Below are positions 48,701 through 58,213 of a DNA stretch of 64,000 bases, piece after piece. Numbering within the stretch: position 1 is the stretch's first letter; each line of letters begins with the position of its first letter. The DNA is from Moringa oleifera (taxonomy: Eukaryota > Streptophyta > Magnoliopsida > Brassicales > Moringaceae): positions 2,728,001 through 2,792,000 of the forward strand of contig JAJFZO010000537.1 of the NCBI GenBank assembly GCA_021397835.1, given 5' to 3'. The translations under genes and the position numbers were made by a program. The notes under the pieces are model-generated. The model searched no databases, was not told the DNA's origin, and saw only the letters and a program-made list of their open reading frames with translations.

Positions 48701-51700
48701 TCCTAGTGTAACTTCCATATAAATTTCTTCTTCAAGCTCTCCATGCAAGAATACATTCTTAACATCAAAATCTTGTAACTCCCAACCATAATTAGCTGCC
48801 AATAACAACAAGATTCTAACAATATTCATTTTTGTAATTGGGGCACAACTCTCTAAGTAGTTAATCCCACAGGTTTAAGCCCGTGGTTACTAGTCTTGCC
48901 TCATCTCTCTATTGATCCATTTGCTTTGTGTTTCACGGTGTAAACCATTTATACTCCATGGGCTTCTTTCCTTCTAGCAACTTCACCAACTCTCAAGTTT
49001 TGTTCTTCTCCAATGCCTCCATTTCTACATGCATAGCTTGTTTCCATTTCTCATTAGACGAAGCCTCGGATAAGGTGGTAGGGATGGCAACAATGTTTAG
49101 GCTAACGAGGAAGTATCTATAGGATGGTAAAAAATATTTGAAAAACATGAAGTGTGCAAGAGGATATAAAGGTTGTTTAGTGCATTATGTAGTACTTTTT
49201 CTAAGGGCAATGGGAAGGTTGTGGTCATTATTATGTACATGAGATTCATTTTAGCTTGCCATGAAAGATTGGAAATTGTTACCTCATTCTCAAGATTCAG
49301 GTTAGACTCTTGAACATGCATAGATTCAAGATCAACCATCTTTTTCCTTGAATACACCTTGCCAAATCTCACATTCTTAATAGTAAAGTTGGGGTTTTTT
49401 AAGACTTTAGGCAGAGACTTTTGCATTGACTCAGACATAGACACATGATTTGGTATAGTGGAATAAGGTTTAGATATTGAAAATAATGACAGATCAAGCA
49501 AGAAATTACCACCTTTATCTTCAAGCGTTGAATTCTCCTCTTAACAGTGAGGTATGGTGAAGTAACACACTTGTTCATGAAAAGTAACATACATTGAAAC
49601 ATAGAACTTTTTTGATTGAGAATGATAACACTTATACCTTTTTTGCGTTTAAGAATAACCCACAAATACACACTTTAACGCCCTTGGATTTAACTTCCCT
49701 TTATGTCAACTATGAACATGGACACCTAAATATCCCGGGGACAAGATTATTCGTAATGTGTATGTCTAGATAGAATGTTGAAAGTGTGTCTATTGGACTC
49801 TTGAATTTAGAAGGCAAACGATTTATAAGATGAGTAGCTATAAGAATTGCTTCTACCCAAAAGGATTTAGGCACATATTTTTGTTACAAGAACGCCTGGG
49901 TTGACTTAAGGAGATGACCGTTTTTTCTGCTAATCCATTTTGTTAAGGTGTATCGACATTGAATAGCTCATGTACTATGCCTTCTTTATGAAAGTAAAGA
50001 GTTAGAACATGATTTAAATAATCTCTAGCATTATCTGACCTAAACTTTTTGATATTGATCCCAAATTGATTCTTAATCATGGAACAAAATTTTGGTAGGA
50101 CACTATTGACATTGGATTTGTATTTAAGTAGAAAAAACCAAGTAATACGAGTACAATCGTCAATAAATGGCACAAACTATCTTGCTTAAGAAACATTAAG
50201 AATAGTAGAAGGACCTCAAATATCATTGTGAATGAAATAAAAAGGAAAAGAACTTTTATTAGTAACTGAAAAAGGTACACATTTGTGTTTAGCAAATTTG
50301 TACACTTCACAATGAAAACCCGCAACATTTAGACCATGAAATAAAGATAGAATAAAATTCTAATACCTTAAATGATAGATGTCCAAGATGACGATGGTGA
50401 AGCCAAATTTTATCTTTATCGGATGAACGAAGTTCTGAAAACAGAAGAGGAAGGAAATGTACCCTTGGTAATGCTTGATTGACTCGGTATTCAAGGTAGT
50501 AAAGACCATCTCGTTCTTTAGCATCTCCAATTATCCTCCCTGAATTGTTGTCCTGAAGTACACGATAACTATGATGAAAAAACACATTGCAACATAAATT
50601 TTGAGTAGGCTTTTGGATAGAGATAAGGTTCACGAACAATTTAGGGACACGATGGACATTTTTTAAGGTCAATGATGGGCTTATTTTTACATCTCCTACA
50701 CCTGCTACAATGGTTAAAGAATCATCGATTATGGCTATTTTCCTATTACTTGGACATGGAGAAGATGTGAAAAAAAAAAAAAAAAAACATTTGGTGAGTG
50801 GGTCATATAGTGAGTGGCTCTTGAATCCATGATCCAGGATTTTGCATAAATTGTACCTGAGACGTTTAATCCAAGAGAGGATGAAAACTGACCTGAATAT
50901 GTCATTGAACAAGTACTTGATGGTTTGTCAATATTGCCACTGAGAGATCTCACCCTGTCAATCTCTTCTTGATTAAAACCACTTGATTCCTCTATTGATG
51001 TAATAATTGCCTCTATAACCTTTGACATCCTTAACGATAAAAGAAAACAAAAATTAATCTGTAGCCAATTAAGGCAAAAATACCAGCAATGAAGGCCCGT
51101 AGAAGTCACAAAACTTGTTGTAATAAAGGTTCAGCAAATAGAATAATATTATCAAAAAATACAAAGCTTTACAGTTTTAACACTATGACAAAAATTGAGA
51201 AACAATTGACTGAATTTTTGTTATGTTTATTGTATACAGGAAGTTAGCTATATATACTAACTCTAGCAAATAGAAAAAAGAAATGATTCCATGATTTATG
51301 AGATATTCTAACAAATTGATTTATCATAATGGAATGATCTCATGATTTATGGGATATCTTAACAAAATAAAAAATAAATTATCAAACTAATTCTAGGGAT
51401 AAAAGCAACATAAATAAGATAAATTTGTCATCATTTATGTTTCTCCACAACAATTTTAGTTGCAAGATACGGGACTTAATCCAACATCATATGTATAGGT
51501 TTCTTGTGCAGGAGTTGTAAGACTTTGGGTTCTGCCACTTCAATAATTGACTTTTAGGGTGTGGTTCTTCCAAAGTTCTTACTAATTGCTACTAGAGCTC
51601 CAATTATTATCACGAATGTACAAAGGAAGAAAACACTATCAAGTGCTACGTGCTAAGTGCAAAGTTGGACACTTAGTTGTTTGGCCATTATGTGTAGACT

Positions 51701-54700
51701 AGGTATGATTCTAGAAAGAATAGAAAATTGAGTTTGTTTATGGGTTTGTTGGATGCAAGGCTGCTAAATATGCTTTCTGTTAGAGTTGTTAATTAGTATA
51801 AAAAGGGTAGAGGGTAATGGGAGCGGCAGGTAATATTTTGGTAGTGAATGAGCTTGGCTTAAGAGGAAGGATAGCAAACTCTCGACATTCTGCTTAGTGT
51901 ATTGTTTCAGTTTGATTTCTTTTAGTGAACTATTTCCTTCGAAGAATTTTCTTTCCTTTAAATCAGTCTTCCTTGAGTTCCTATCAAGGTGGTGTTATAG
52001 CAGTCGATTTGAAGGGCTATGATGGGTGGCAGAAAAGGAGATCGAGTAGATGAGATGAGGTGAAACTTGTGCTGTGCAAGAAGAGATTCATAGGGAGTTG
52101 GATCAGATTTGCGAGGATTTGAGTAGGCCAGATTTGGAGCAGGTTAGGAAGGAAATTCTTAGGGTTCTTGCACTAGGAAAAAAGTGTTCCAACTCTCATT
52201 AGCGATTGGAAGTATTGATTCAGCAGAAGAAGGATATGGGGTTGAAGATGGTGTAACTGTTGATGCTTGTTGGACCAAGTGAAGCATTGGGAACCAATAG
52301 TGGGATAAAGAAGAGAAAATCACACCTGAATGAAGAAGTGGGGAATGAAAGGAGGCCTAGTCGATTAGAGTTACTAACTTTTAAAGGAATTGATCTCCAC
52401 GGTTGGATGTTTTGTGTTGAACACTATTTTGCTATTAACCGACTCATACCGATAGAGAAATTGAGGCAGTAACTTCATGTTTGGAGGGCAATGCTTAGGC
52501 ATGGTATCAATGGGAGGGAGGGAGACAATCTATTAGGAGTTGGTTCGAACTGAAGAAGATGTTGCCTGAAAGATATTGGCCATCACAAGAAGGAAATCTA
52601 TGCGAGTAGTTTTTGGTGCTTCAACAGATCACTACAGTCGGAGAGTATCACCGGCAATTTGGGGTAATGATTGCTCCCTTGCATGATATTTTTGACTATA
52701 TCCTTGAGAGCATATTTGTCAATGGGCTCAAACCGGATATTAGAGCTGAGTTGAGAATGTTACAGCCTAATGGGCTCTTGTAGAAGATGGAGTTTGCCTA
52801 TAGGATAGAAGATAGAAACATGGCCCTGAAACAAGGGAAAGGAATTTGGGCATGGCACTTTAGGAAGCTAACCCATTAGGAGCCTCTTATTGGTTTCGAT
52901 CGTCTCCTCTCTCAACTTTAAGATGGGGGAGAAACAAATCAACCAAAAAGGTGCATAAGGATTTCGAAGACTCACTAAATTAGAGATGCAGGCCAAATGC
53001 GAAAAAGGGCTTGGTTTCCTCTACGATGAAAAATACAGCATCAATCATCATGTCCAAAGCTGTGAGTTGCAAGTTCATTGGGTAAATGATGAAGAAGAGC
53101 AAGAAATAGAAAAAAGATGAGGTTGAAGAACAAAAGGGAAGACAAAGTGACACTAGAATTATCTCTAAACTCTCTTGTGGGATTAACAACCCCACACCTT
53201 ATCAAGGTCAAGGGTCACATTGGCACCAGAGAAATAGCTGTCTTGATAGATACTGGGGTTGGAATTATTCAACCTACCCCCAGCCCAAACTTGAGTTCAG
53301 TTTTGTTGGTCAAGAAGAAAGATGGAAGCTGGCGATTTTGTGTTAACTATAGCACACTCAATCGAGCCACTGTGCTTGATAAGTTTCCAATCCCTATGGT
53401 TGACGAACTTTTGGATAAGTTACATGGAGCATCTGTGTTCTTTAACATCAATCTAAGATTAGGGTACCACCAGATCAGGGTGCGAAGGGAAGATGCACTG
53501 AAGACAGCACTCCACTCTCATGAAGGCCGCTATGAATCTTTTATGATGCCATTCGGCCTCGCCAATGCGCCCTCCACATTTCAAGCAGTTTTCGGGAAGT
53601 TTCTTAAGGTGGTTTGTACTCGTATTCTTCGATGATATTTTAATCTACAGCCCTTCTTAGGAACAACATGTAATTTGTTTGATGGAAGTCTTGAGTACCC
53701 ATCAAAAAACCAAGCTATATGCTAATGGGAAGAAGTGTATAATTGCTCAAACCAAGGTGGAATACCTTGGTCATATAATTTCTGCAGAGGGCATTACAGC
53801 AGATTCGATTAAAGTGGCAGCCATGCAAAATTGGCTGACCCATAAGAACTTAAGGGAATTAAGGGGATTTCTTGGTTTGATGTGGCACAATAGAAAGTTT
53901 GTAGCAGGATACAGTAGAATTGCAGGGCCATTGACTTAGCAACTCAAGAAGGATTGCTTTGGATGGAATACAAAAGCAGAAACTGGTTTTCAAGCTCTCA
54001 AGCTAGCTATGACACAAGCACTTGTTCTGGTTTTACTTGATTTTTCTCTCCATTTATTCTAGAAACCGATGCTTCAGAGAATGGCTTAGGAGCAATTTTG
54101 ATGCAAGTTGAGCAACCAATAGTCTACTTGTAGTCAGAAACTATCTAGACCATTAAAGTTTAAATCTGTCTATGAAAGAGAATTGGCAGTTGTGTTGGCT
54201 ATACACAAGTGGCGATCATAATCAAAAAATTTTGAAATTCTTTTTGGAGCATAGGGTACTCAGTCATACGTACCAAAAGTGGTTGTCAAATTGATGGGAT
54301 ATGATTTTGAAACCCAATAACGGGAGTTGAGAACAAGGCAGCATATTCATTGTCATGAGTGCCTTTTGGTACATGCTCGGCCATGCTCACAATGTCTTGA
54401 TTTAGAAGATTTAATGCAGCAGGTGAGTCATGATGTGGAGTAAAAGTAAACAGGGGCTAGAAATTGAAGAAACTGCATATCCTGGCTACTCTTTGAAGGA
54501 GGGGAAGTTATTCTATAAAGGTCCTTTTTTTCTACCATGATGATTGCATTGGAGGGCATGCTGGAATTTTTTGAACCTATCAGTGGATAGCCAAAGAGTT
54601 CTATTGGACTAGCATGAAGAAGGATATTCGCAAAAATGTTGTTGCTTGTTTAGTTTGCTAGCGAAGCAAGTATATTGTCATGACACCTGCAGGCTTATTA

Positions 54701-56264
54701 AAGCCATTAATGATCCCAACTCAAGTGTGGGATGATATCTCCTTGGCTTTTAAGGAAGGATTACCAAAATCCAGTTTTAGTTGACACGATTATGGTCGTG
54801 GTTGATAGAATGAGCAAATATACTCATTTCCTGGCCCTCAAACATCCTTTTACAACTCACTTGGTTGCCAACATGTTCATGAAAGAGATTGTGCGACTAC
54901 GGAGGATACAAGAATGATTATTTTTGACCGAGATAAGGTCTTTTTGAGTAATTTTTGGACTAAACTGCTCAAGCTCCAGGGCACGAAAATTTGGATGAGT
55001 ATAGCCTATCATCCTCAAACAGATGGTCAAACTGAGGTAGTAAATCATTTGTTATGAAACATATCTTCAATGTTTCATTATGGATAAGCCGGTTGCTGGT
55101 CAGTCTGACTACCTTGGGCAGCACAATTTACACCATTCTGTATACTTTATGGTCATGATCCCCCAACCACTCCTATGTTATAAAGTTGGTTCTACAGCTA
55201 CATTTAAGGTGGAAGAGCAGCTTATGGCTAGAGATGCCATCTTGATTAGTTAAAAAAGCATCTCACAAGAGCTCAACAAAAGATACGGAAAGCTGCAGAT
55301 GCTAAAAGAAGGGATTTACAATTTGGAGTTGGGGATATGGTATATTTAAAGCTCCGGCCATATAGACAAATATCCTTAGCCTAATGAATCAAGGAGAAGC
55401 TGGCTTCTCAGTATTCTGGTCCTTATGAGATAATTAAAAGAGTGGGATTGGTCGCCGACCCTCTAAGTTGCCTAAAGGAGCAAACATACATCCTGTATTT
55501 CATGTTTTCCAACTCAAGAAAGCTGCGGGAACTAATATACGTGCTTTAGACATTGGAGTTGTTGGTAGAGCCACAAGACATTCTTAGTGTACGCTCCAGT
55601 AATAACATCATCAGACTGACATGTTGGTGAAATGGAAGGATCTGCCTGACTTTAAGGGTACTTGGGAACCCATTGAGATAATTAGCAGCAATTTCCTTAG
55701 TTTCATCTTGAGTACAAGGTTCATCTTTGGGTTCGGGTAATGTTAGACCTCCAATTCATATCATGTATGCACGGAGGAAGAAAACATGATCAGGTGCTGA
55801 GTTGGGCACTTAGTTATTTGGCCATTATGTGGAGACTCAGTTTGACTCTAGAAAAGAATAGAAAATTGAGTTTGTTTCACATTATATTGCTAACAACATG
55901 ATTGTTTCACATTATCTTACATAATGTGGCATACTCATCTAAATAAACTACATGCAAAAGTTGCAATAGACCACTTGAGAAGCAAAATTTTTAAATGCCA
56001 CTGCACAATTATGTGCTTCATTTGTGGTTCTGCAAAATCATGTCATCAAGATATCTCTCTCACTTGCTTTGTGTCTGACCATGTTGTCCTGGCATTGTAG
56101 ATTTCAGTCCTGGTCCTGAAGTGGAGATGTCTGATATTCTGAAAAATCTTCATAGTTTATATGATTACAATATCATTCTGAGGCAAAAGTTCCTGGCTCT
56201 TCAATCTTCACTTCATGCTTTAGCTGCAAAGTCATCACCTACAGTGACAGAAAGCCACAGCTAA
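33757..56264 (+). CDS. Uncharacterised three-pass membrane protein, 9 exons, 643 residues
   Basis: Exons: 33757-34122, 34503-34594, 34710-35410, 38799-38869, 44529-44618, 44748-44960, 45094-45192, 45840-45975, 56101-56264. All introns are GT-AG and the sum is 1932 nt. I chose the ATG at 33757 ([12 protein letters not shown]); no in-frame ATG precedes it. Layout: a Cys-bearing N-terminus (C3, C16, C18, C30) with NGT/NRT sites; membrane segment about 71-92; segment about 139-160; an extended domain 160-386 with several N-glycosylation sequons and a KCSNC motif; third segment 387-410 ([17 protein letters not shown]); then a basic, hydrophilic tail 411-643 starting [12 protein letters not shown]. 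It looks like a conserved plant-wide protein of unknown function; I recognise no named domain. Introns 3, 4 and 8 are swollen by retroelements. Membrane topology and role are inference. Confidence 0.85.
35411..36340 (+). other. Intron 3, 5' part
   Basis: Intronic sequence with a (CT)n microsatellite at about 35728-35750. Open frames on both strands at 35531-35992 run through this simple repeat and do not look coding. The region from about 36030 may already belong to the TRIM-like element. Confidence 0.5.
36200..36570 (+). mobile_element. TRIM-like (short LTR) retroelement remnant
   Basis: At 36475-36490 the sequence reads 'caattagtatcagagcat', a primer-binding site after an LTR end. A second similar site, 'ggtatttgagcatccatcat', is at about 36213-36233, with an LTR-like block between (about 36345-36473). 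The LTR-like block and the bases after the site match 46985-47185 in this same gene (both have 'ctt(g/a)tgtg..ag..gtt..aag.ctttg' and a following 'ggtgacg'). No coding capacity is seen, as in TRIM elements. Confidence 0.5.
36690..36995 (+). mobile_element. 5'-truncated LINE (L1) 3' end
   Basis: A frame at 36726-36870 reads [20 protein letters not shown] then [20 protein letters not shown], the conserved C-terminal motif of plant L1 ORF2. It is followed by a short 3' UTR and an A-rich tail (36979-36994, 'aattaaaaaagaaaaaaaag'). It is in the same orientation as the host gene. The rest of the LINE is missing, as usual for 5' truncation. Confidence 0.72.
37000..38798 (+). other. Intron 3, 3' part
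   Basis: No coding exon was recognised. Matching 'ttagctaatc' type motifs in inverted arrangement at about 37575-37660 and 38040-38095 hint at an old MITE-like element. A short frame at 38210-38467 is not assigned. Confidence 0.4.
39896..40215 (-). repeat. 3' LTR of copia element A
   Basis: It matches 43244-43562 along its length: shared 'ttctttgttatgtcttctag', 'agaaaatacaagt(c/t)gacc' and 'ggccttaacagcagcctta'. Read on the minus strand it begins TGTTAGAAGATG and ends in TTTCA. Confidence 0.88.
40223..42939 (-). pseudogene. Copia A gag-pol pseudogene
   Basis: Recognisable blocks on the minus strand are: gag with [19 protein letters not shown] (42939-42679); integrase tail with NRMRSEV and [23 protein letters not shown] with [15 protein letters not shown], whose YVDD catalytic box is intact, and [14 protein letters not shown] (41137-40856); RNase H end with [19 protein letters not shown] (40495-40223). 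Many frameshifts. The integrase core is not clearly preserved. Confidence 0.82.
43244..43562 (-). repeat. 5' LTR of copia element A
   Basis: This LTR copy abuts the primer-binding site. Its far end lacks the last two bases of the expected ...CTAACA end seen in the other copy, and no target-site duplication was recognised. Confidence 0.85.
46985..47274 (+). mobile_element. TRIM-like element, left part, interrupted by copia B
   Basis: An LTR-like block (46985-47120) ends in 'caattgatatcaaagcatcc', a degenerate primer-binding site, and continues with 'ggtgacgtcaatg', matching the element at 36385-36560. The related right-hand block is at 51444-51586, directly beyond copia B, which suggests that copia B inserted into this element. 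Confidence 0.48.
47275..47516 (-). repeat. 3' LTR of copia element B
   Basis: It pairs with 51186-51433. Both contain several 'atgat(c/t)..atgatttatg(a/g)gatat' blocks and end in TCATCA. Confidence 0.85.
47972..51109 (-). pseudogene. Copia B pol pseudogene
   Basis: It retains protease, gag-pre-integrase, integrase and parts of RT on the minus strand, with motifs given under the element. The protease triad reads DSR where active enzymes have DSG. Frameshifts separate all segments. The RT palm with YVDD is not clearly seen. Confidence 0.8.
51186..51433 (-). repeat. 5' LTR of copia element B
   Basis: This is the second LTR copy, with about 17 extra bases near the 'agttagctatatatactaac' stretch. 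No primer-binding site follows it on the minus strand. Confidence 0.85.
51444..51586 (+). repeat. TRIM-like LTR block, right part
   Basis: Similar to 46985-47120 and 36385-36473: 'gtttcttgtg.aggagttgtaagactttggg', 'cacttcaata' and 'ggttcttccaaagttctta'. It is followed directly by the 5' LTR of the gypsy chromovirus at 51587. Confidence 0.48.
51587..51989 (+). repeat. 5' LTR of the chromovirus
   Basis: Its first 140 bases match 55741-55877 ('ggacacttagttgtttggccattatgtg', 'agaatagaaaattgagtttg'). A TATA-like 'agtataaaaagg' is at about 51797-51808. Confidence 0.8.
53117..53939 (+). pseudogene. Chromovirus protease-RT fusion remnant
   Basis: One open frame (53117-53635) carries the protease block with [10 protein letters not shown], where the active-site triad reads DTG, joined in frame to RT motifs [46 protein letters not shown] and [13 protein letters not shown]. 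The next frame (53679-53939) has [14 protein letters not shown] and [10 protein letters not shown]. The normal protease-to-RT spacer is missing, and the FDDIL box falls at the frameshift near 53625-53650. Confidence 0.82.
54530..55740 (+). pseudogene. Chromovirus integrase and chromodomain remnant
   Basis: Broken frames give the integrase zinc region ([21 protein letters not shown]), core motifs ([32 protein letters not shown]) and tail ([20 protein letters not shown], then [12 protein letters not shown]). The chromodomain [19 protein letters not shown] closes it. Numerous in-frame stops. Confidence 0.82.
55741..55877 (+). repeat. Truncated 3' LTR of the chromovirus
   Basis: It begins TGTTAGACCTCC right after the pol end and a purine/T-rich stretch. 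The match to the 5' LTR stops at 55877, after which unrelated intron sequence starts with a 'gtttcacattat' direct repeat. Confidence 0.75.
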
Positions 56265-57062
56265 GGTTGAAAAGTTGTACAAATTGTTTGCTGCATATAA
56301 TTTCTTCCCAAATTAGCTGAAGAGTGCCTTTATCCTCAACTCTGTCTAGACTGGCAAAGCTGCAACTCTTCTGGCTATATGTCATCATATTCAAGTTCAC
56401 ATCCTTGGGGAACATTTGCACTGTAACTGATTTTTTTTTTTATCAAGGACCACTAAGGGGGCATATCTATCAGCTTCTGTGGAATGATGTCTTCCTTGAT
56501 ATTGTTTGTGGTCATTCAGATAACATCATTTGTTGAGTGGGATGGTGCTCTCTCAAGCTGAAGTTAAACCCATGAATTTACAGGCAAGGAGGCTCTTAAG
56601 GTGCCATGATTTACTCTTGTAAGTTTATAGATTTATTTGTTGTACAATATATGAGGAACTTGATAAGCAATAATTGTAGAGCTTGCTTAATGTGGTTTGT
56701 GGGTCATTCTTACTACATTTGTTGAGTTGGATGATGCTGTATTGAGCTCAGGTTTAATCCATTATAAACTTCTCATTAAGTTGACCAGGCTTGTTTGAGT
56801 CATGTTCCATCTCAATAATATTTTGCCCGTGGAGATCTTTATTTTAGAGAGAGAAGAAAAAAACCCAGAAGAATTCAGTTTCCAGGTCTAGCAGCTTTAG
56901 CATAAAGGCGAGAGAGGAAAGTCTTAGTCATCCTTTATTTTTTTGTGAAGGGCACGGGAAGGGATTTTAAGGTTACGGTAGTGATAGATGGGGTATGTTT
57001 TCATTGACGATTAAAGAGGCAGCAATCTTTTTTCAAATTATGATCAGTGGCAAGGGATTTAG
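56265..57062 (+). other. 3' UTR and downstream of the membrane-protein gene
   Basis: Non-coding. No perfect AATAAA was found close to the stop. AT-rich stretches near 56640-56680 ('tgtacaatatatgagg', 'agcaataattgtag') are possible 3'-end signals. Chance frames at 56239-56536 are ignored. Confidence 0.35.
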
Positions 57063-57380
57063 GGTTTATTTGATTTTTATTTTTCAAAATAGTTTTTTAT
57101 TTTTAAAAATTAAAAAACAAAAAATTGTTTAATAAAATTATTTTGTCATAATTAATTTTAAAAACAGTTTTATTTTTTAATTTGTAAAACAAAAATGAAT
57201 GAACAGATTTTTGTTCTGTTTTTAAGTTTTCAAGAAAGATATATTTTCATTATTAACATTATTGTAATTATTATCACTTTAACAAATTTTAAGATATCAT
57301 TTTTAACATAACATTATCAAACAATTTTTTTTCAAAAATAATTTTTAAAAATAAAAAACCAAAACAATATCAATTGAACC
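57063..57380. mobile_element. MITE-like element with long terminal inverted repeats
   Basis: The left end 'ggtttatttgatttttattttt' is matched in reverse complement by the right end '...aaaaataaaaaaccaaaacaatatcaattgaacc'. The 318-bp interior is AT-rich and non-coding. This fits a non-autonomous DNA transposon. No clear target-site duplication was found and the superfamily was not assigned. Confidence 0.5.
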
Positions 57381-58062
57381 ATTCCGCTTTAATTTTCTAA
57401 GCCACTGAGATTTGAAATTGATCCTTTAAATTGACATCCTGGAAGGACAACCGAGCTTGATAGTGGCTGAAGTAGAAGAAAGCCATTTAAGTCATTCAGG
57501 AACTGCAAATATTCCACAACTTCTCAGAGCGCTGTCCCAGTAATACAAATACAAGTTATGGAAAAAAAAAAAAAAAAAAGGAAAACCACTCTTGCCTAAA
57601 CTTTGCAGGCTGGATGAACAACTAAATCAAGAAGCCTTAACCACTGCACGGCAATGAAGTTCTACTGCAGGAGGCACTTCAAAATGGACTCCCCAAGCAT
57701 CTGGTTGGCTCCCTAAAATAAACTCACTGAACCTAACAATAAAATTACTATTTCCCAGCATATACAATCACCCCAAGTGATTAGTTAACGAGAACCTTAG
57801 GCCACTGAACCATTCCTAAAATCAGTACTATAGTTTACATCACCTTTTCAGTTCACACAAGAAGAATAATTCAGCGTTGACCACTAGACTGCAACTCCTC
57901 CCTCCTGCTCAGACTAAACAACTCTTCAAGATAAAGGCAATGCATTACATCTCTTGTTCTGCATGCCAATTACCCTAAAGAAACATAACATCACCAACTG
58001 CTCCCATAGACAAGGCAATCCAATGCAATGACTTAAGTCTAAGCAACCACCTGCTATTTCAA
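57381..58062. other. Intergenic sequence between convergent genes
   Basis: No coding frame. A long A tract lies at about 57560-57579. It lies beyond the proposed poly(A) signal of the R3H gene. Confidence 0.4.
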
Positions 58063-58068
58063 TTTATT
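58063..58068 (-). terminator. Polyadenylation signal of the R3H gene
   Basis: An AATAAA hexamer on the minus strand lies about 150 nt past the stop codon at 58214. Use is inferred from position. Confidence 0.45.
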
Positions 58069-58213
58069 GAGGCTTCCTGCATCACCACACGGTAATATCA
58101 TCAATTGTAAGACGATGTGCTCAAAAGCCCACAACATGAGAGTGGGAAACCTAGGAGCTTCCAAAGATGAGAAACAAAAATAGATGCTGCTATGTTGAAA
58201 AGTCATTAAAACC

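Larger units (their letters stand above)
47275..51433 (-). mobile_element. Ty1/copia retrotransposon B in intron 8, gag deleted
   Basis: LTRs of about 245 bp (47275-47516 and 51186-51433) begin TGACAAAAATTGAG and end TCATCA on the plus strand. Minus-strand order: protease with [12 protein letters not shown] (about 50850-50820), gag-pre-integrase with [11 protein letters not shown] (about 50390), integrase with [18 protein letters not shown] (50173-49943), RT with [17 protein letters not shown] (about 48660-48600), and the RT/RNase H linker with [20 protein letters not shown] (48211-47972). Only about 330 bp separate the 5' LTR from the protease, so gag and the primer-binding site are gone. 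Stops are present throughout. Confidence 0.88.
51587..55877 (+). mobile_element. Ty3/gypsy chromovirus in intron 8
   Basis: The 5' LTR is at 51587-51989 and a truncated 3' LTR at 55741-55877. A degenerate primer-binding site ('tggtgttatagca', 51990-52002) follows the 5' LTR. Plus-strand order: gag (52260-52860), protease (53150-53260), RT (53270-53640 and 53679-53940), RNase H (about 54050-54360), integrase (about 54530-55560), chromodomain (about 55619-55735). The chromodomain, reading [17 protein letters not shown], places it in the chromovirus branch. A deletion fuses protease to RT. It has many stops. Same orientation as the host gene. Confidence 0.9.
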
